Source of the DNA: Streptomyces camponoticapitis
Lineage (GTDB): Bacteria; Actinomycetota; Actinomycetes; Streptomycetales; Streptomycetaceae
Reading direction: 5' to 3'
Assembly (NCBI RefSeq): GCF_014646115.1
Contig: NZ_BMMV01000008.1
Span: 186,001-250,000, forward strand
Length of the DNA: 64,000 bases
Shown: piece after piece, positions 28,130-35,089 of the stretch
How positions within the stretch are numbered: the first letter of the stretch is position 1
How the letters are laid out: each line of letters starts with the position of its first letter
The notes under the pieces: generated by a model
What the model was told of the DNA's origin: nothing
Database searches by the model: none
The model's input: the letters and a program-made list of their open reading frames with translations, nothing else
Position numbers and translations under genes: made by a program

Positions 28130-28278
28130 GGTTGGGCAGGGGGGCGCTGGTCTGCCCGTGGTGCATGCGGCCGGTAGCACCACGCGGGTGGTGGCTGCCC
28201 CGGCGGTTCTGCACTCGGTGGCACCAGGTCAAATTCCGCACGACGTCGCTGTTCGCCCGTGTGCTGGACGGCCTCTAG
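28114..28278 (+). CDS. Small zinc-ribbon-like protein, uncertain
   Basis: A 54-residue frame (ATG at 28114, stop at 28276-28278) encoding GALVCPWCMRPVAPRGWWLPRRFC, with a CPWC pair and a third Cys, the look of a half zinc ribbon with many Trp/Arg residues. Its 3' end overlaps the convergent Cys-rich gene by 4 bp. The partner gene family (see next entry) is also zinc-binding and typical of Streptomyces accessory DNA. Confidence 0.4.
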   Translation: MGGKLRLGRGALVCPWCMRPVAPRGWWLPRRFCTRWHQVKFRTTSLFARVLDGL

Positions 28279-28622
28279 CCCCCCAGTTCTTCTGGCGGGT
28301 AGGCGCAGGGCACGCACATGCCTGGCGACGGTGGGATGCAGTACACGGCGTCGGTACGGCAGTTGGGACAGGTACGGCGCGCCAGTACCGCCTTGGCGAG
28401 CCTAGCGGCCAGGCCCGGCGTCATCGGCCGGACGGGCTTGGCGTGGTCGATGCGGTACAGGTGGGCGACCGCTACTCCGGTGTGCGGCGACCGGCTGCGC
28501 GCCGGGCGCAGACCGCGCGCCCGTAGCTGACGGCGTGTGGCGTATCCGGCCGTGGCGTACTTCCAGGGGAAGGTAGAAACCAGCGGGTTCGCAGAATCTG
28601 AAAGCCACCGGATCCGGAACAC
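28275..28622 (-). CDS. RRQRL-motif zinc-binding-like protein
   Basis: About 115 residues if started at the GTG at 28622; the true start is unsure because no ribosome site is visible, and the frame continues open to 28742. It contains TFPWKYATAGYATRRQLRARGLRP, then AHLYRIDHAKPVRPMTPG, and a C-terminal Cys set (RRTCPNCRTDAVYCIPPSPGMCVPC). This is the arrangement of the small actinobacterial family named for its RRQ(R/L) motif and zinc-binding cysteines, common on integrated elements and plasmids. The function is not known. Confidence 0.65.
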   Translation of the reverse strand: MFRIRWLSDSANPLVSTFPWKYATAGYATRRQLRARGLRPARSRSPHTGVAVAHLYRIDHAKPVRPMTPGLAARLAKAVLARRTCPNCRTDAVYCIPPSPGMCVPCAYPPEELGG

Positions 28623-28708
28623 GCTGGCGGTGGATGGGCAACACCCGTGGAGGCAAGCGGGTTCGCCCGGCTCAGGTGGTGTCAGTGCTCTGTGAAAGCC
28701 TCGCCGGG

Positions 28709-29055
28709 ATGAGTTACGACTTGGCCGTATGGGAAGGCCCACGTCCAGCGGACGACAAGACCGCTGGACGAGTCTTCAATACGACCGCCTCATAGAGACG
28801 GACTGACGAGCCTCCGACCGAGCGCATCAGGGAATACGTTGCTGGACTCCTTGAGCGCTGGTGCGACCTCACCGAAGACGACGACGACACCTCGCCGTGT
28901 CAACTGGTCCATTGATCGGCGAGGCCCGTGGCTCACTGATCTACTTTCCGATGCGCTGGAGCATGGCGGAGGAGGCGTCCGGCTTCGCGGCCGACCTTGC
29001 GCGGTCCATGGGCCTGGTCTGCTTCGATCCTCAGCTGAACAAGCTCAGGCCTTAA
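28709..29055 (+). pseudogene. Broken conserved actinobacterial gene (MSYDLAVWEG family)
   Basis: Read in sequence, three pieces together resemble one conserved Streptomyces protein: MSYDLAVWEGPRPADDKTAG from the ATG at 28709, then IREYVAGLLERWCDLTEDDDD (same frame, but behind a TAG at 28793), then STGPLIGEARGSLIYFPMRW...GLVCFDPQLNKLRP in another frame up to the stop at 29055. The bridge YDRLIETD at 28780-28803 is in a third reading, so at least two small indels or a compensating pair plus one more must have occurred. The intact family is about 115 residues and has no known function. Confidence 0.7.
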
Positions 29056-29389
29056 CGATCCCGGTCAGTTCGCCACTAGCTGACTGGGGCGGCGGTCTCC
29101 CGCGCTTCGTCCAGGAACCAGGCCTGTCGCAGTTGGGTGAAGTTGATGCCTATGCGGTCGCGGAGCGTTGAGAAGTTGGAGATCCCTACGGCTGGACGAT
29201 CGACGACCCGCCGCGCCTGCCGTGCCGGCGTAGTGCGCCGGCCGATCGGCGGTCGCCTTCAGCAAAGCCACCCGGCGACTGCCCTGACTGGCTGCTCTGT
29301 ACGATCACCGAATGCTGGGCGCTGGTCCGCCTGTCCTGTGCGGAGATCAGCAAGTGGTGCCCTGTCCGGATAGTTGAGGGAGTTGGCGG
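29056..29389. other. Gene-poor stretch with a possible gene remnant
   Basis: A 334-bp stretch with no gene I can support. On the minus strand, ending at the stop at 29076, a frame reads GISNFSTLRDRIGINFTQL and then RQAWFLDEARETAAPVS, whose residue mix looks protein-like, but it has no start or ribosome site and fades out near 29230. It may be the end of a degraded gene. Confidence 0.3.
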
Positions 29390-29908
29390 GTGTCCGCTTT
29401 GGACTTCTACGCTCACGTCGCCGTTTGCGGTGAGGTCCTGGGAGTCGGCCTCGGTGCCGACCCGGAAGCCTGGGAAGCCGCCCTGGAGGCGACATGCCTC
29501 GATGTTCCCGGTGATGGCCTACTGCGGCGGGACTACGGACTCGTGGAAATCAACTTCTCGCCGGACCAGCCAGGGAGGCAAGGGCAGATGTCGTGCTTCG
29601 GCTTCGGCGTGAAGATCCAACGACTGCTGTACGACCAGTCCCCGAGCACCGTGCCGTCCCCGCTCTCGCGGGAATACGGGGAATTCGCACCCAGAGTCCC
29701 CTTCAAGGAACTGCAGACCGCCATCCTGGTCCTGGGCCACACCATCGAACTCGACAAGCACAACACGTCGAGTGACATGGACTACTACCGCGTATCCGCG
29801 TCCGCCGCCCGCATCCACGTCGTCGCTGCCCCTGACCCGTACGGGTCAGGCGACCCTGATCCAAACGGACATCAGAGGGGCGACGTCTGGTCCATCGACG
29901 TGTGGTGA
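29390..29908 (+). CDS. Conserved hypothetical protein, possible immunity-type protein
   Basis: A 172-residue acidic soluble protein starting at the GTG at 29390, 7 bases after AGGGAG. It begins SALDFYAHVAVCGEVLGVGLGADPEAWEAALE and contains LLRRDYGLVEINFSP and ARVHVV-like strands (AARIHVVAAPDP), ending RGDVWSIDVW. Similar small acidic proteins occur in actinobacteria as stand-alone genes, sometimes near toxins, so an immunity role is possible; no toxin gene is next to it here. No enzyme motif is visible. Confidence 0.65.
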   Translation: MSALDFYAHVAVCGEVLGVGLGADPEAWEAALEATCLDVPGDGLLRRDYGLVEINFSPDQPGRQGQMSCFGFGVKIQRLLYDQSPSTVPSPLSREYGEFAPRVPFKELQTAILVLGHTIELDKHNTSSDMDYYRVSASAARIHVVAAPDPYGSGDPDPNGHQRGDVWSIDVW

Positions 29909-30057
29909 CCAGCCTGCGGCCTACCAGCACCATCCGCGATATCTCTTCGCTACGAGGAGCTCCGGGCAACGATCACCTGCGCGGCGGGCAACGACCTGGA
30001 GAGCGCGCGTCACCGCCGATCAACCACACTCAAGCCCCCAGTGCCGAATCCAACCGG

Positions 30058-30429
30058 CTAGCCCGCAGGCGAATGTGGATTCGGCATGCCGTCATCGCTC
30101 ATGTGCGCCCGCCGCCAGATTCCCTCCCAGTTGAACGGGGTCTCTGGGACGAACCGGTGCCACTGCCCACACGGACATGGCGCCAGCACCCACGCACACC
30201 CACGGCACAGCTCCACCGAGCCGTGCCCGGTCGAGTTCGACACCGGCGGTCTCTCGTCCCCGCAGGCGGGGCAGCCGGGGAGATCGGCGCCGTCAAGAAT
30301 CGCGTTCTGTCGCCGGACGTACTCAGGCAGCCGTAGCGACGGATGGCGGAACGGGTCTTCGTACCAGGCGCGGTTCGGGCCCTCCCACTGGTGCTCCGGG
30401 ATCCGACTCGCCAGCTGTCGGTCGGCCAC
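30058..30429 (-). CDS. Small Cys-rich protein with two zinc-ribbon-like motifs
   Basis: A 123-residue protein from the GTG at 30429, with GGGAGG about 8 bases upstream, which supports a real gene. The N-terminal half is polar (HQWEGPNRAWYEDPFRHPSL), and the second half has GCPACGDE, ELCRGCAW and APCPCGQWH, giving three CxxC/CxC pairs that could bind one or two zinc ions. The function is unknown. It converges on the small gene at 29390 with a 149-bp gap and is divergent from a broken gene. Confidence 0.6.
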   Translation of the reverse strand: MADRQLASRIPEHQWEGPNRAWYEDPFRHPSLRLPEYVRRQNAILDGADLPGCPACGDERPPVSNSTGHGSVELCRGCAWVLAPCPCGQWHRFVPETPFNWEGIWRRAHMSDDGMPNPHSPAG

Positions 30430-30505
30430 CTCAAGGGCCTCCCGCAGTCCGGGCTTGGCTCCCGCCCCTCAAAGCGCCGACATCGCGGCGGAGTAGGCGG
30501 TGGTG

Positions 30506-30867
30506 ATGTCGCTCCTGCCGGGCGAGCCGCTGCGGGACGGCTCTCGTGTGCGGGTCGCCGACTTTGAGGACTCTGGACTCAGCGACCGCCCTTCGAGCTG
30601 GCTGAGATCACGGAACACGTGGCCAGTTGGGTCGGCCCGCCTCTCGATGTGGAGGCGTTCCTCGATCTGTTCGACCTGAGCGACGCGGAACGCGCGCGAC
30701 TGCCGGAATGCCGCAGGCTGCTGGCACTCCTTTGGTTGTTCCTCTTGTCTTACGACGCCCTTCGGCATCGTCGGAATCCGCCAGGAACGGCCGAGCGCCA
30801 AGCCGCCAGGTTGTCCGCACTTCTTGACTCACGCGGTGTTCCTCATGGCCTCACGAACCGAGGCTGA
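30506..30867 (+). pseudogene. Probably frameshifted small gene
   Basis: The frame from the ATG at 30506 reads MSLLPGEPLRDGSRVRVADFEDSGL, then loses protein character. Near 30590 the meaningful reading moves to the frame PPFELAEITEHVASWVG...LDVEAFLDLFDLSDAERARLPECRRLLALLWLFLL, which runs to the stop at 30867. One single-base indel would join them into a protein of about 120 residues. Alternatively only the second half is translated, from GTG codons such as the one at 30619. I do not recognise the family. Confidence 0.45.
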
Positions 30868-30947
30868 GTCGGATCTGAGGAAGCCCAAGGTCAGTGACCT
30901 GAGGCTTGCTGACCTGGAGTCCTTCCGCTTCCGCCGAGCCAGCCGTC

Positions 30948-31559
30948 TCAGCTCTCTGCGGACTTTCGCACTTCCGCGGGCAATGCCTCGTAGGCAACCC
31001 CGCGGGCAGCCTCGCGAACACGCTGAAACGTAGCCAGTGCCTGGTTCCGAACTCCCCGGGGCATGGCCTCGATCTGAGCTCGGTCCAAGACGTGGAACGT
31101 CCACTGAGCCAGGTTGAGTGCTTCGTAATCGGCGTGTGTACGGGCTTCGTGGACCGCGAACACGTAGACGTCGGCCTGGAAGCCGCGCTGTGCCTCGGGG
31201 AGGTACTTTCCGGTCTCGGGATCGAAGGGAATGGTCTGTGGGATGTCCCAGGACGGATTCCCGCTCGGCCGTGTCTGCGTCCACGCCTGGACGTACCCGC
31301 CCGCCTTCACCTCGATCCTGATGTTCTCCGGGCTCAGCACGTCGTAGGAATCCCACTCCACCCGGGTCGCCAGTGCTCCCATCGCCCGCGCGACAAGGAA
31401 TTCCGCGAGGTATCCGCGCACGGTATTGGTCCGAAGGTCGGACATGGCGAACCGCCAGAAGTCCAACAGCGTTGCCTCCAGACCTGAGAACGGCTCGTGG
31501 CCGGACACGGGGGTGTGGGGAGGCGCCAGGATCGGGCCCCGCGGCCCCCGTGCCGTCAT
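30948..31559 (-). CDS. Putative PD-(D/E)XK-fold nuclease-like protein
   Basis: A 203-residue protein. Residues about 45-95 carry RGYLAEFLVARAMG (helix with conserved Glu), then WDSYDVLSPENIRIEVKAGGY, which gives the D...ExK pattern of restriction-type nucleases. The rest includes RPSGNPSWDIPQ and YVFAVHEARTHADYEALN, seen in nuclease-like hypothetical proteins. No methyltransferase or helicase is nearby. The ATG at 31559 overlaps the TetR stop codon (ATGA), so it is translationally coupled to the regulator. The nuclease call rests on the motif alone. Confidence 0.6.
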   Translation of the reverse strand: MTARGPRGPILAPPHTPVSGHEPFSGLEATLLDFWRFAMSDLRTNTVRGYLAEFLVARAMGALATRVEWDSYDVLSPENIRIEVKAGGYVQAWTQTRPSGNPSWDIPQTIPFDPETGKYLPEAQRGFQADVYVFAVHEARTHADYEALNLAQWTFHVLDRAQIEAMPRGVRNQALATFQRVREAARGVAYEALPAEVRKSAES

Positions 31560-32143
31560 CCGCGCAGTCCCGCGATGAGGAGTGCGACCAGGCGGCGCGA
31601 GTCGTAGCGGGGGTTGTCGCCCGCGCCCGCGCAAAGGCTGGCGACGCCGCGCATGAGCTCGTAGGCGTCCTGGCCGGGGCGAATCTCCCCCGCACCGGCC
31701 GCGGTGTCGAGCAGTTGGGTGCATACGGGCAGGAGCCGGTCGAGGAAGTAGGAGTGCAGGGGGTCGAAGCAGGGGTCGTCGGACTGCAACACCGCGGCGA
31801 GTCCCAGTTTGGTGACCAGGAAGTCGACGAAGAGGTCCATCCACCGCCCCAGCGCGGCGTGGGGGGTCGCGCTGGTCGCGAGGAGGTCGGGACCTGCCTC
31901 CGCGAGGGCCTCGACCTGGTGGCGGTAGACGGCGACGATGAGGTCCGCCCGGCTCGGGAAGTGGCGGTAGATGGTGGCTGTCCCGACGCCGGCCTTGGTC
32001 GCGATGTCGCGTATCGGTGCTTCCACGCCTGACGTGACGAAGACCTCGGCTGCCGCGGCGAGCAGGGTCTTCTCGTTGCGCCGGGCGTCCGCCCGTTTGA
32101 CCGACCGGGCTGTCCGTCCCGAGTCCTGACCGCCCTCGTTCAC
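31556..32143 (-). CDS. TetR-family repressor
   Basis: A 195-residue regulator from the GTG at 32143 behind GGGAG. The N-terminal helix-turn-helix is clear (TLLAAAAEVFVTSGVEAPIRDIATKAGVGTATIYRHFPSRADL). The helical C-terminal domain ends GAGDNPRYDSRRLVALLIAGLRG, typical of TetR proteins that repress small oxidoreductase or hydrolase genes. It is divergent from the alpha/beta hydrolase gene, and two palindromes in the 141-bp gap are likely its operators, suggesting autoregulation and control of the hydrolase. Confidence 0.92.
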   Translation of the reverse strand: MNEGGQDSGRTARSVKRADARRNEKTLLAAAAEVFVTSGVEAPIRDIATKAGVGTATIYRHFPSRADLIVAVYRHQVEALAEAGPDLLATSATPHAALGRWMDLFVDFLVTKLGLAAVLQSDDPCFDPLHSYFLDRLLPVCTQLLDTAAGAGEIRPGQDAYELMRGVASLCAGAGDNPRYDSRRLVALLIAGLRG

Positions 32144-32177
32144 CGCGCTCCCATCTCCCCGCTCCCGGGTTTACCAA

Positions 32178-32218
32178 ACGGGACACTGTCCCGTATCTTC
32201 AACCGGGACGGCGTCCCG
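32178..32218. promoter_or_regulatory. Two palindromic operators, probably for the TetR protein
   Basis: ACGGGACA-C-TGTCCCGT (32178-32194) is a perfect 17-bp palindrome; CGGGACG-G-CGTCCCG (32204-32218) is a perfect 15-bp one. Both share GGGAC-n3-GTCCC and their centres are 25 bp apart. They lie between the divergent TetR and hydrolase starts. TTTACC (32170) and TATCTT (32194) flank the first palindrome with near-promoter spacing for the rightward gene. Confidence 0.8.
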
Positions 32219-32284
32219 TTTCTTAATAATGCCAGAACACGACGCCGGCAACCAACGACTCCATATCCGAACGGAGCGAGAACC

Positions 32285-33007
32285 ATGTCCACATACCTGC
32301 TGGTACACGGCGCCTGGCACAGCGGCCAGTCCTGGGAGCGCGTCGTCCCGTCTCTGACGTCGGCCGGACACCGGGTGCTCAACCCGTCCCTGACCGGCTA
32401 CGGCGACAAGGTGCACCTGCTCGGTCCCGAGGTGGGACTCCACACCCACGTCGACGACATCGTCGGACTGATCACCGAAGAAGACCTCACCGACGTGATA
32501 CTCGTCGGCCACAGCTACGCCGGACTGGTCATCTCGTCCGCGGCCAACCAACTCCCGGACCGGATCGCGCATCTGGTCTACCTCGACGCGATGGTCCCGC
32601 GGGACGGCGAGAGCGCGGCCGACACGCAACCCGCCACCCGGGCCCTGATCGACCGGACCGTGAATTCCGACAGCCCCTGGCGGGTCCCGCCACTCCCCGA
32701 GATGCCGCCGCCTTTCGGCCTGTTCGGGGTCACCGACCCGGCGGACATCGCCTGGCTGCGCACGATGCTGTCGGATCAGCCGGTGCGCTGCCTCCAGGAA
32801 CGGGTCCGGCTCGACAACCCGGCGGCGAACACAATCCCACGCACGCACATCCACTGCACCGTCCAGCCGGAAGGCATTACCCGTCGCCCCGTTCCCGCGA
32901 TACAGCCCAACGGCACTCCCGCACAGATATGGGAATTGCCGACCGGCCACGACTGCATGATCACCATGCCGGAGGAACTCGCCGGCCTGCTGCTCAAACT
33001 CTCCTGA
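32285..33007 (+). CDS. Alpha/beta hydrolase
   Basis: A 240-residue alpha/beta-hydrolase. The N-terminal oxyanion strand is YLLVHGAWHSGQSW, the nucleophile elbow is VGHSYAGL (Ser near residue 79), and the C-terminal His is in PTGHDCMITMPEELA. The family includes plant-type esterases and bacterial salicylate/pheromone esterase-like proteins; the substrate is unknown. The gene is divergent from the TetR gene and probably repressed by it through the twin palindromes, so its substrate may be a compound that the TetR protein senses. Confidence 0.87.
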   Translation: MSTYLLVHGAWHSGQSWERVVPSLTSAGHRVLNPSLTGYGDKVHLLGPEVGLHTHVDDIVGLITEEDLTDVILVGHSYAGLVISSAANQLPDRIAHLVYLDAMVPRDGESAADTQPATRALIDRTVNSDSPWRVPPLPEMPPPFGLFGVTDPADIAWLRTMLSDQPVRCLQERVRLDNPAANTIPRTHIHCTVQPEGITRRPVPAIQPNGTPAQIWELPTGHDCMITMPEELAGLLLKLS

Positions 33008-33057
33008 CCCGTTCACCCCCCCGCCATGGGCCCACCTGAACGCACGGAGGGCGACGG

Positions 33058-33633
33058 CTACTTCGCCGATCCGGGGTTCTCGCGCTTGGAGGCATTGAAG
33101 CGCGCCTTCTTCTGACGATTTCCGCACGTGTTCATGTCGCACCATTTACGGGTGCGGCTCTGGCTGGTGTCGAAGAAGGCCGCTTGGCAGGTCGGCGATG
33201 AGCACAGGGCCAATTTCCCGTCTCGTTCGCCCGCGATGACGCTGATCGCGTCGGCGGCGACAACGCCCAGGGCATCCTCCACGGAGGAAGTCGAGCCAAG
33301 CCGCCATCGACGAGCGCCCTCGGGCGTCAGGACAGCCGCGGCCCGACCCTGAGCGCTGCGTTCATTGATGAGCTCGACGGCCGACACGGGGAGGGGGTCT
33401 CGGCGCGCGGCCGCCGTCGCGGCGGCGTGAATCGCCTCCCTCAGCTCCCGGGCGCGTTCGAGCTGGGCGGTGGTGCAGGACTCCACGGCGAGGCCACTCA
33501 CGGCCAGCCAGTCGACGAGCCGGTTCGGCGTGGGAATACGTTCCACAGCGTTGCCGCGACGCTCCGACAGAGTCCCCGTGAAGCTGGTCGCAAGCACCTT
33601 GCCGAGACGGAAGTCAGGGAACTGAGCGCTCAT
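33058..33633 (-). CDS. CGNR zinc-finger protein (ABATE-domain regulator)
   Basis: A 191-residue protein. The N-terminal part (about 15-110) is the helical ABATE-type domain (TPNRLVDWLAVSGLAVES, RARELREAIHAA). The C-terminal part is the CGNR zinc finger: LCSSPTCQAAFFDTS, RTRKWCDMNTCGNRQKKARF. Members are presumed transcriptional regulators. The ATG at 33633 is preceded by AAGGTGG; this ribosome site overlaps a 17-bp motif repeated 42 bp upstream, which suggests autoregulation. An epoxide hydrolase gene is divergent from it. Confidence 0.88.
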   Translation of the reverse strand: MSAQFPDFRLGKVLATSFTGTLSERRGNAVERIPTPNRLVDWLAVSGLAVESCTTAQLERARELREAIHAAATAAARRDPLPVSAVELINERSAQGRAAAVLTPEGARRWRLGSTSSVEDALGVVAADAISVIAGERDGKLALCSSPTCQAAFFDTSQSRTRKWCDMNTCGNRQKKARFNASKRENPGSAK

Positions 33634-33635
33634 GG

Positions 33636-33694
33636 AACCACCTTAGCCGGTTGCTCGCCGACGTCGAGATCTGTTAGAACCGCCTTAGCCGGTT
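33636..33694. promoter_or_regulatory. Repeated AACC(A/G)CCTTAGCCGGTT motif, candidate CGNR operator
   Basis: AACCACCTTAGCCGGTT (33636-33652) and AACCGCCTTAGCCGGTT (33678-33694) differ at one base and are spaced 42 bp start to start, four helical turns. The second has AACCG/CGGTT inverted ends. A third half site AGCCGGTT lies at 33709-33716. All lie between the divergent CGNR and epoxide hydrolase genes. Confidence 0.7.
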
Positions 33695-33826
33695 CCGACG
33701 TGTCGCAAGCCGGTTCGCCCGATGACCAGGAGGCCTCATGTCCACGCACTGGTGCGTCACCGGCTCCGCGGCCGGAGTTGATCGTGGCGTTGTCACCACG
33801 TCCGCCCACCCCGGCGGGGGCATCTC

Positions 33827-35008
33827 ATGAACCGTCCGACCAGCGACGTGCGGGCATTCGAAGCCCACGCGACCGACGCCGACCTCGACGATCTGCGCGC
33901 GCGTCTGGCCGCGGCGCGGCTGCCGGAAGCCGAGACGGTCCAGGGCGCCGCGCCCGGCCCTCGCCGATGGCAACAGGGAGTTCCTCTCGCCGACCTCGTG
34001 GATGTCGTGGACTACTGGCGCACTGGGTACGACTGGCGGTCGTTCGAGGCGCGCCTCAACCGGATCGGCCAGTTCCGTACGACCATCGACGGTCTGGGAA
34101 TCCACTTCCTGCACCGCCGGTCCGCACGCGCGAACGCCACTCCTCTGCTCTTGACGCACGGCTGGCCGGGCAGCGTCGCCGAGTTCATCGATGTGGTGGA
34201 CGAGCTGGCGGATCCGAAAGACGCGGACACGCCGGCGTTCCACGTCGTGGTCCCCTCGCTGCCAGGTTTCGGTTACAGCGACAAACCGGCCACCACCGGG
34301 TGGGGAACCGAGAAGATCGCGGAAGCCTGGGTGGAACTGATGGGAAGGCTCGGCTACGGCAAGTTCCTTGCCCACGGCGGCGACTGGGGCGGTGTGATCA
34401 CCACGGTCCTCGCCGGCCGGTTCCCGGCGCACGTCCTCGGCATCCACACCACGCTCGCGCAGGCACCGCCCGGGCTGACAACGGACGGGCTGACGGCGGC
34501 CGAGCGCGAATGGACCGAGGAAACCCGCGATTTCTGGCGCCACCGCGCGGCGTACGCGAAGCAGCAGGCGACCCGACCGCAGACCATCGGGTACTCGCTC
34601 GTCGACTCACCGGTCGGGCTTCTCGCCTGGATCCTTGACAAGTTCGCCGAGTGGACGGATACCGAGGACAGTCCGTTCGAGACGATTTCCAGAGACCGCG
34701 TTCTCGACGACGTCACCCTGTATTGGCTGACGCGGACCGGAGCATCGTCAGCCCGCATCTACTACGAGAGCCACAACTCGCTCGACCCCGAACTCCGGGT
34801 CGACGTCCCGTCGGCGATCAGTGTCTATCCCCGCGACATCGAGAAGTGTCCGCGCCCCTGGGCACAGGAGCGGTACCGACAGATCGTCCGATGGAGGTCG
34901 CCCGAGACCGGGGGCCATTTCCCGTCGCTGGAGGTACCCGGGTATTTCGTCAGGGATCTCCAAGGAGGCCTCACGGCGGTCCTGGCCGCCGGCGGCAATC
35001 GGTCATGA
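33827..35008 (+). CDS. Epoxide hydrolase, EHN-domain type
   Basis: A 393-residue alpha/beta-hydrolase with the N-terminal EHN cap (DLDDLRARLAAARLPEAE, VVDYWRTGYDWRSFEARLNR) seen in microsomal-type epoxide hydrolases. The HGWPGS oxyanion loop is near residue 107, and GGDWGGV holds the nucleophilic Asp (near residue 186). A C-terminal GGHFPSLEVPGYF supplies the catalytic His. It is divergent from the CGNR regulator. A second, clearly related copy lies at 61420. The substrate is unknown; roles in detoxification or polyketide modification are known for the family. Confidence 0.88.
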   Translation: MNRPTSDVRAFEAHATDADLDDLRARLAAARLPEAETVQGAAPGPRRWQQGVPLADLVDVVDYWRTGYDWRSFEARLNRIGQFRTTIDGLGIHFLHRRSARANATPLLLTHGWPGSVAEFIDVVDELADPKDADTPAFHVVVPSLPGFGYSDKPATTGWGTEKIAEAWVELMGRLGYGKFLAHGGDWGGVITTVLAGRFPAHVLGIHTTLAQAPPGLTTDGLTAAEREWTEETRDFWRHRAAYAKQQATRPQTIGYSLVDSPVGLLAWILDKFAEWTDTEDSPFETISRDRVLDDVTLYWLTRTGASSARIYYESHNSLDPELRVDVPSAISVYPRDIEKCPRPWAQERYRQIVRWRSPETGGHFPSLEVPGYFVRDLQGGLTAVLAAGGNRS

Positions 35009-35089
35009 CGTCGCCGACGCCGGCATGGACACGTGAGGGGGCCGGTGGCCTCCCTGGCCGTTGCCACTTCGGACGACGACGGCCCCCAG

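Noticed and set aside
27863..33650. Integrative element with attachment sites
   Set aside because: I found no tRNA gene, integrase or direct repeat that could mark its ends, so I describe the region only as accessory.
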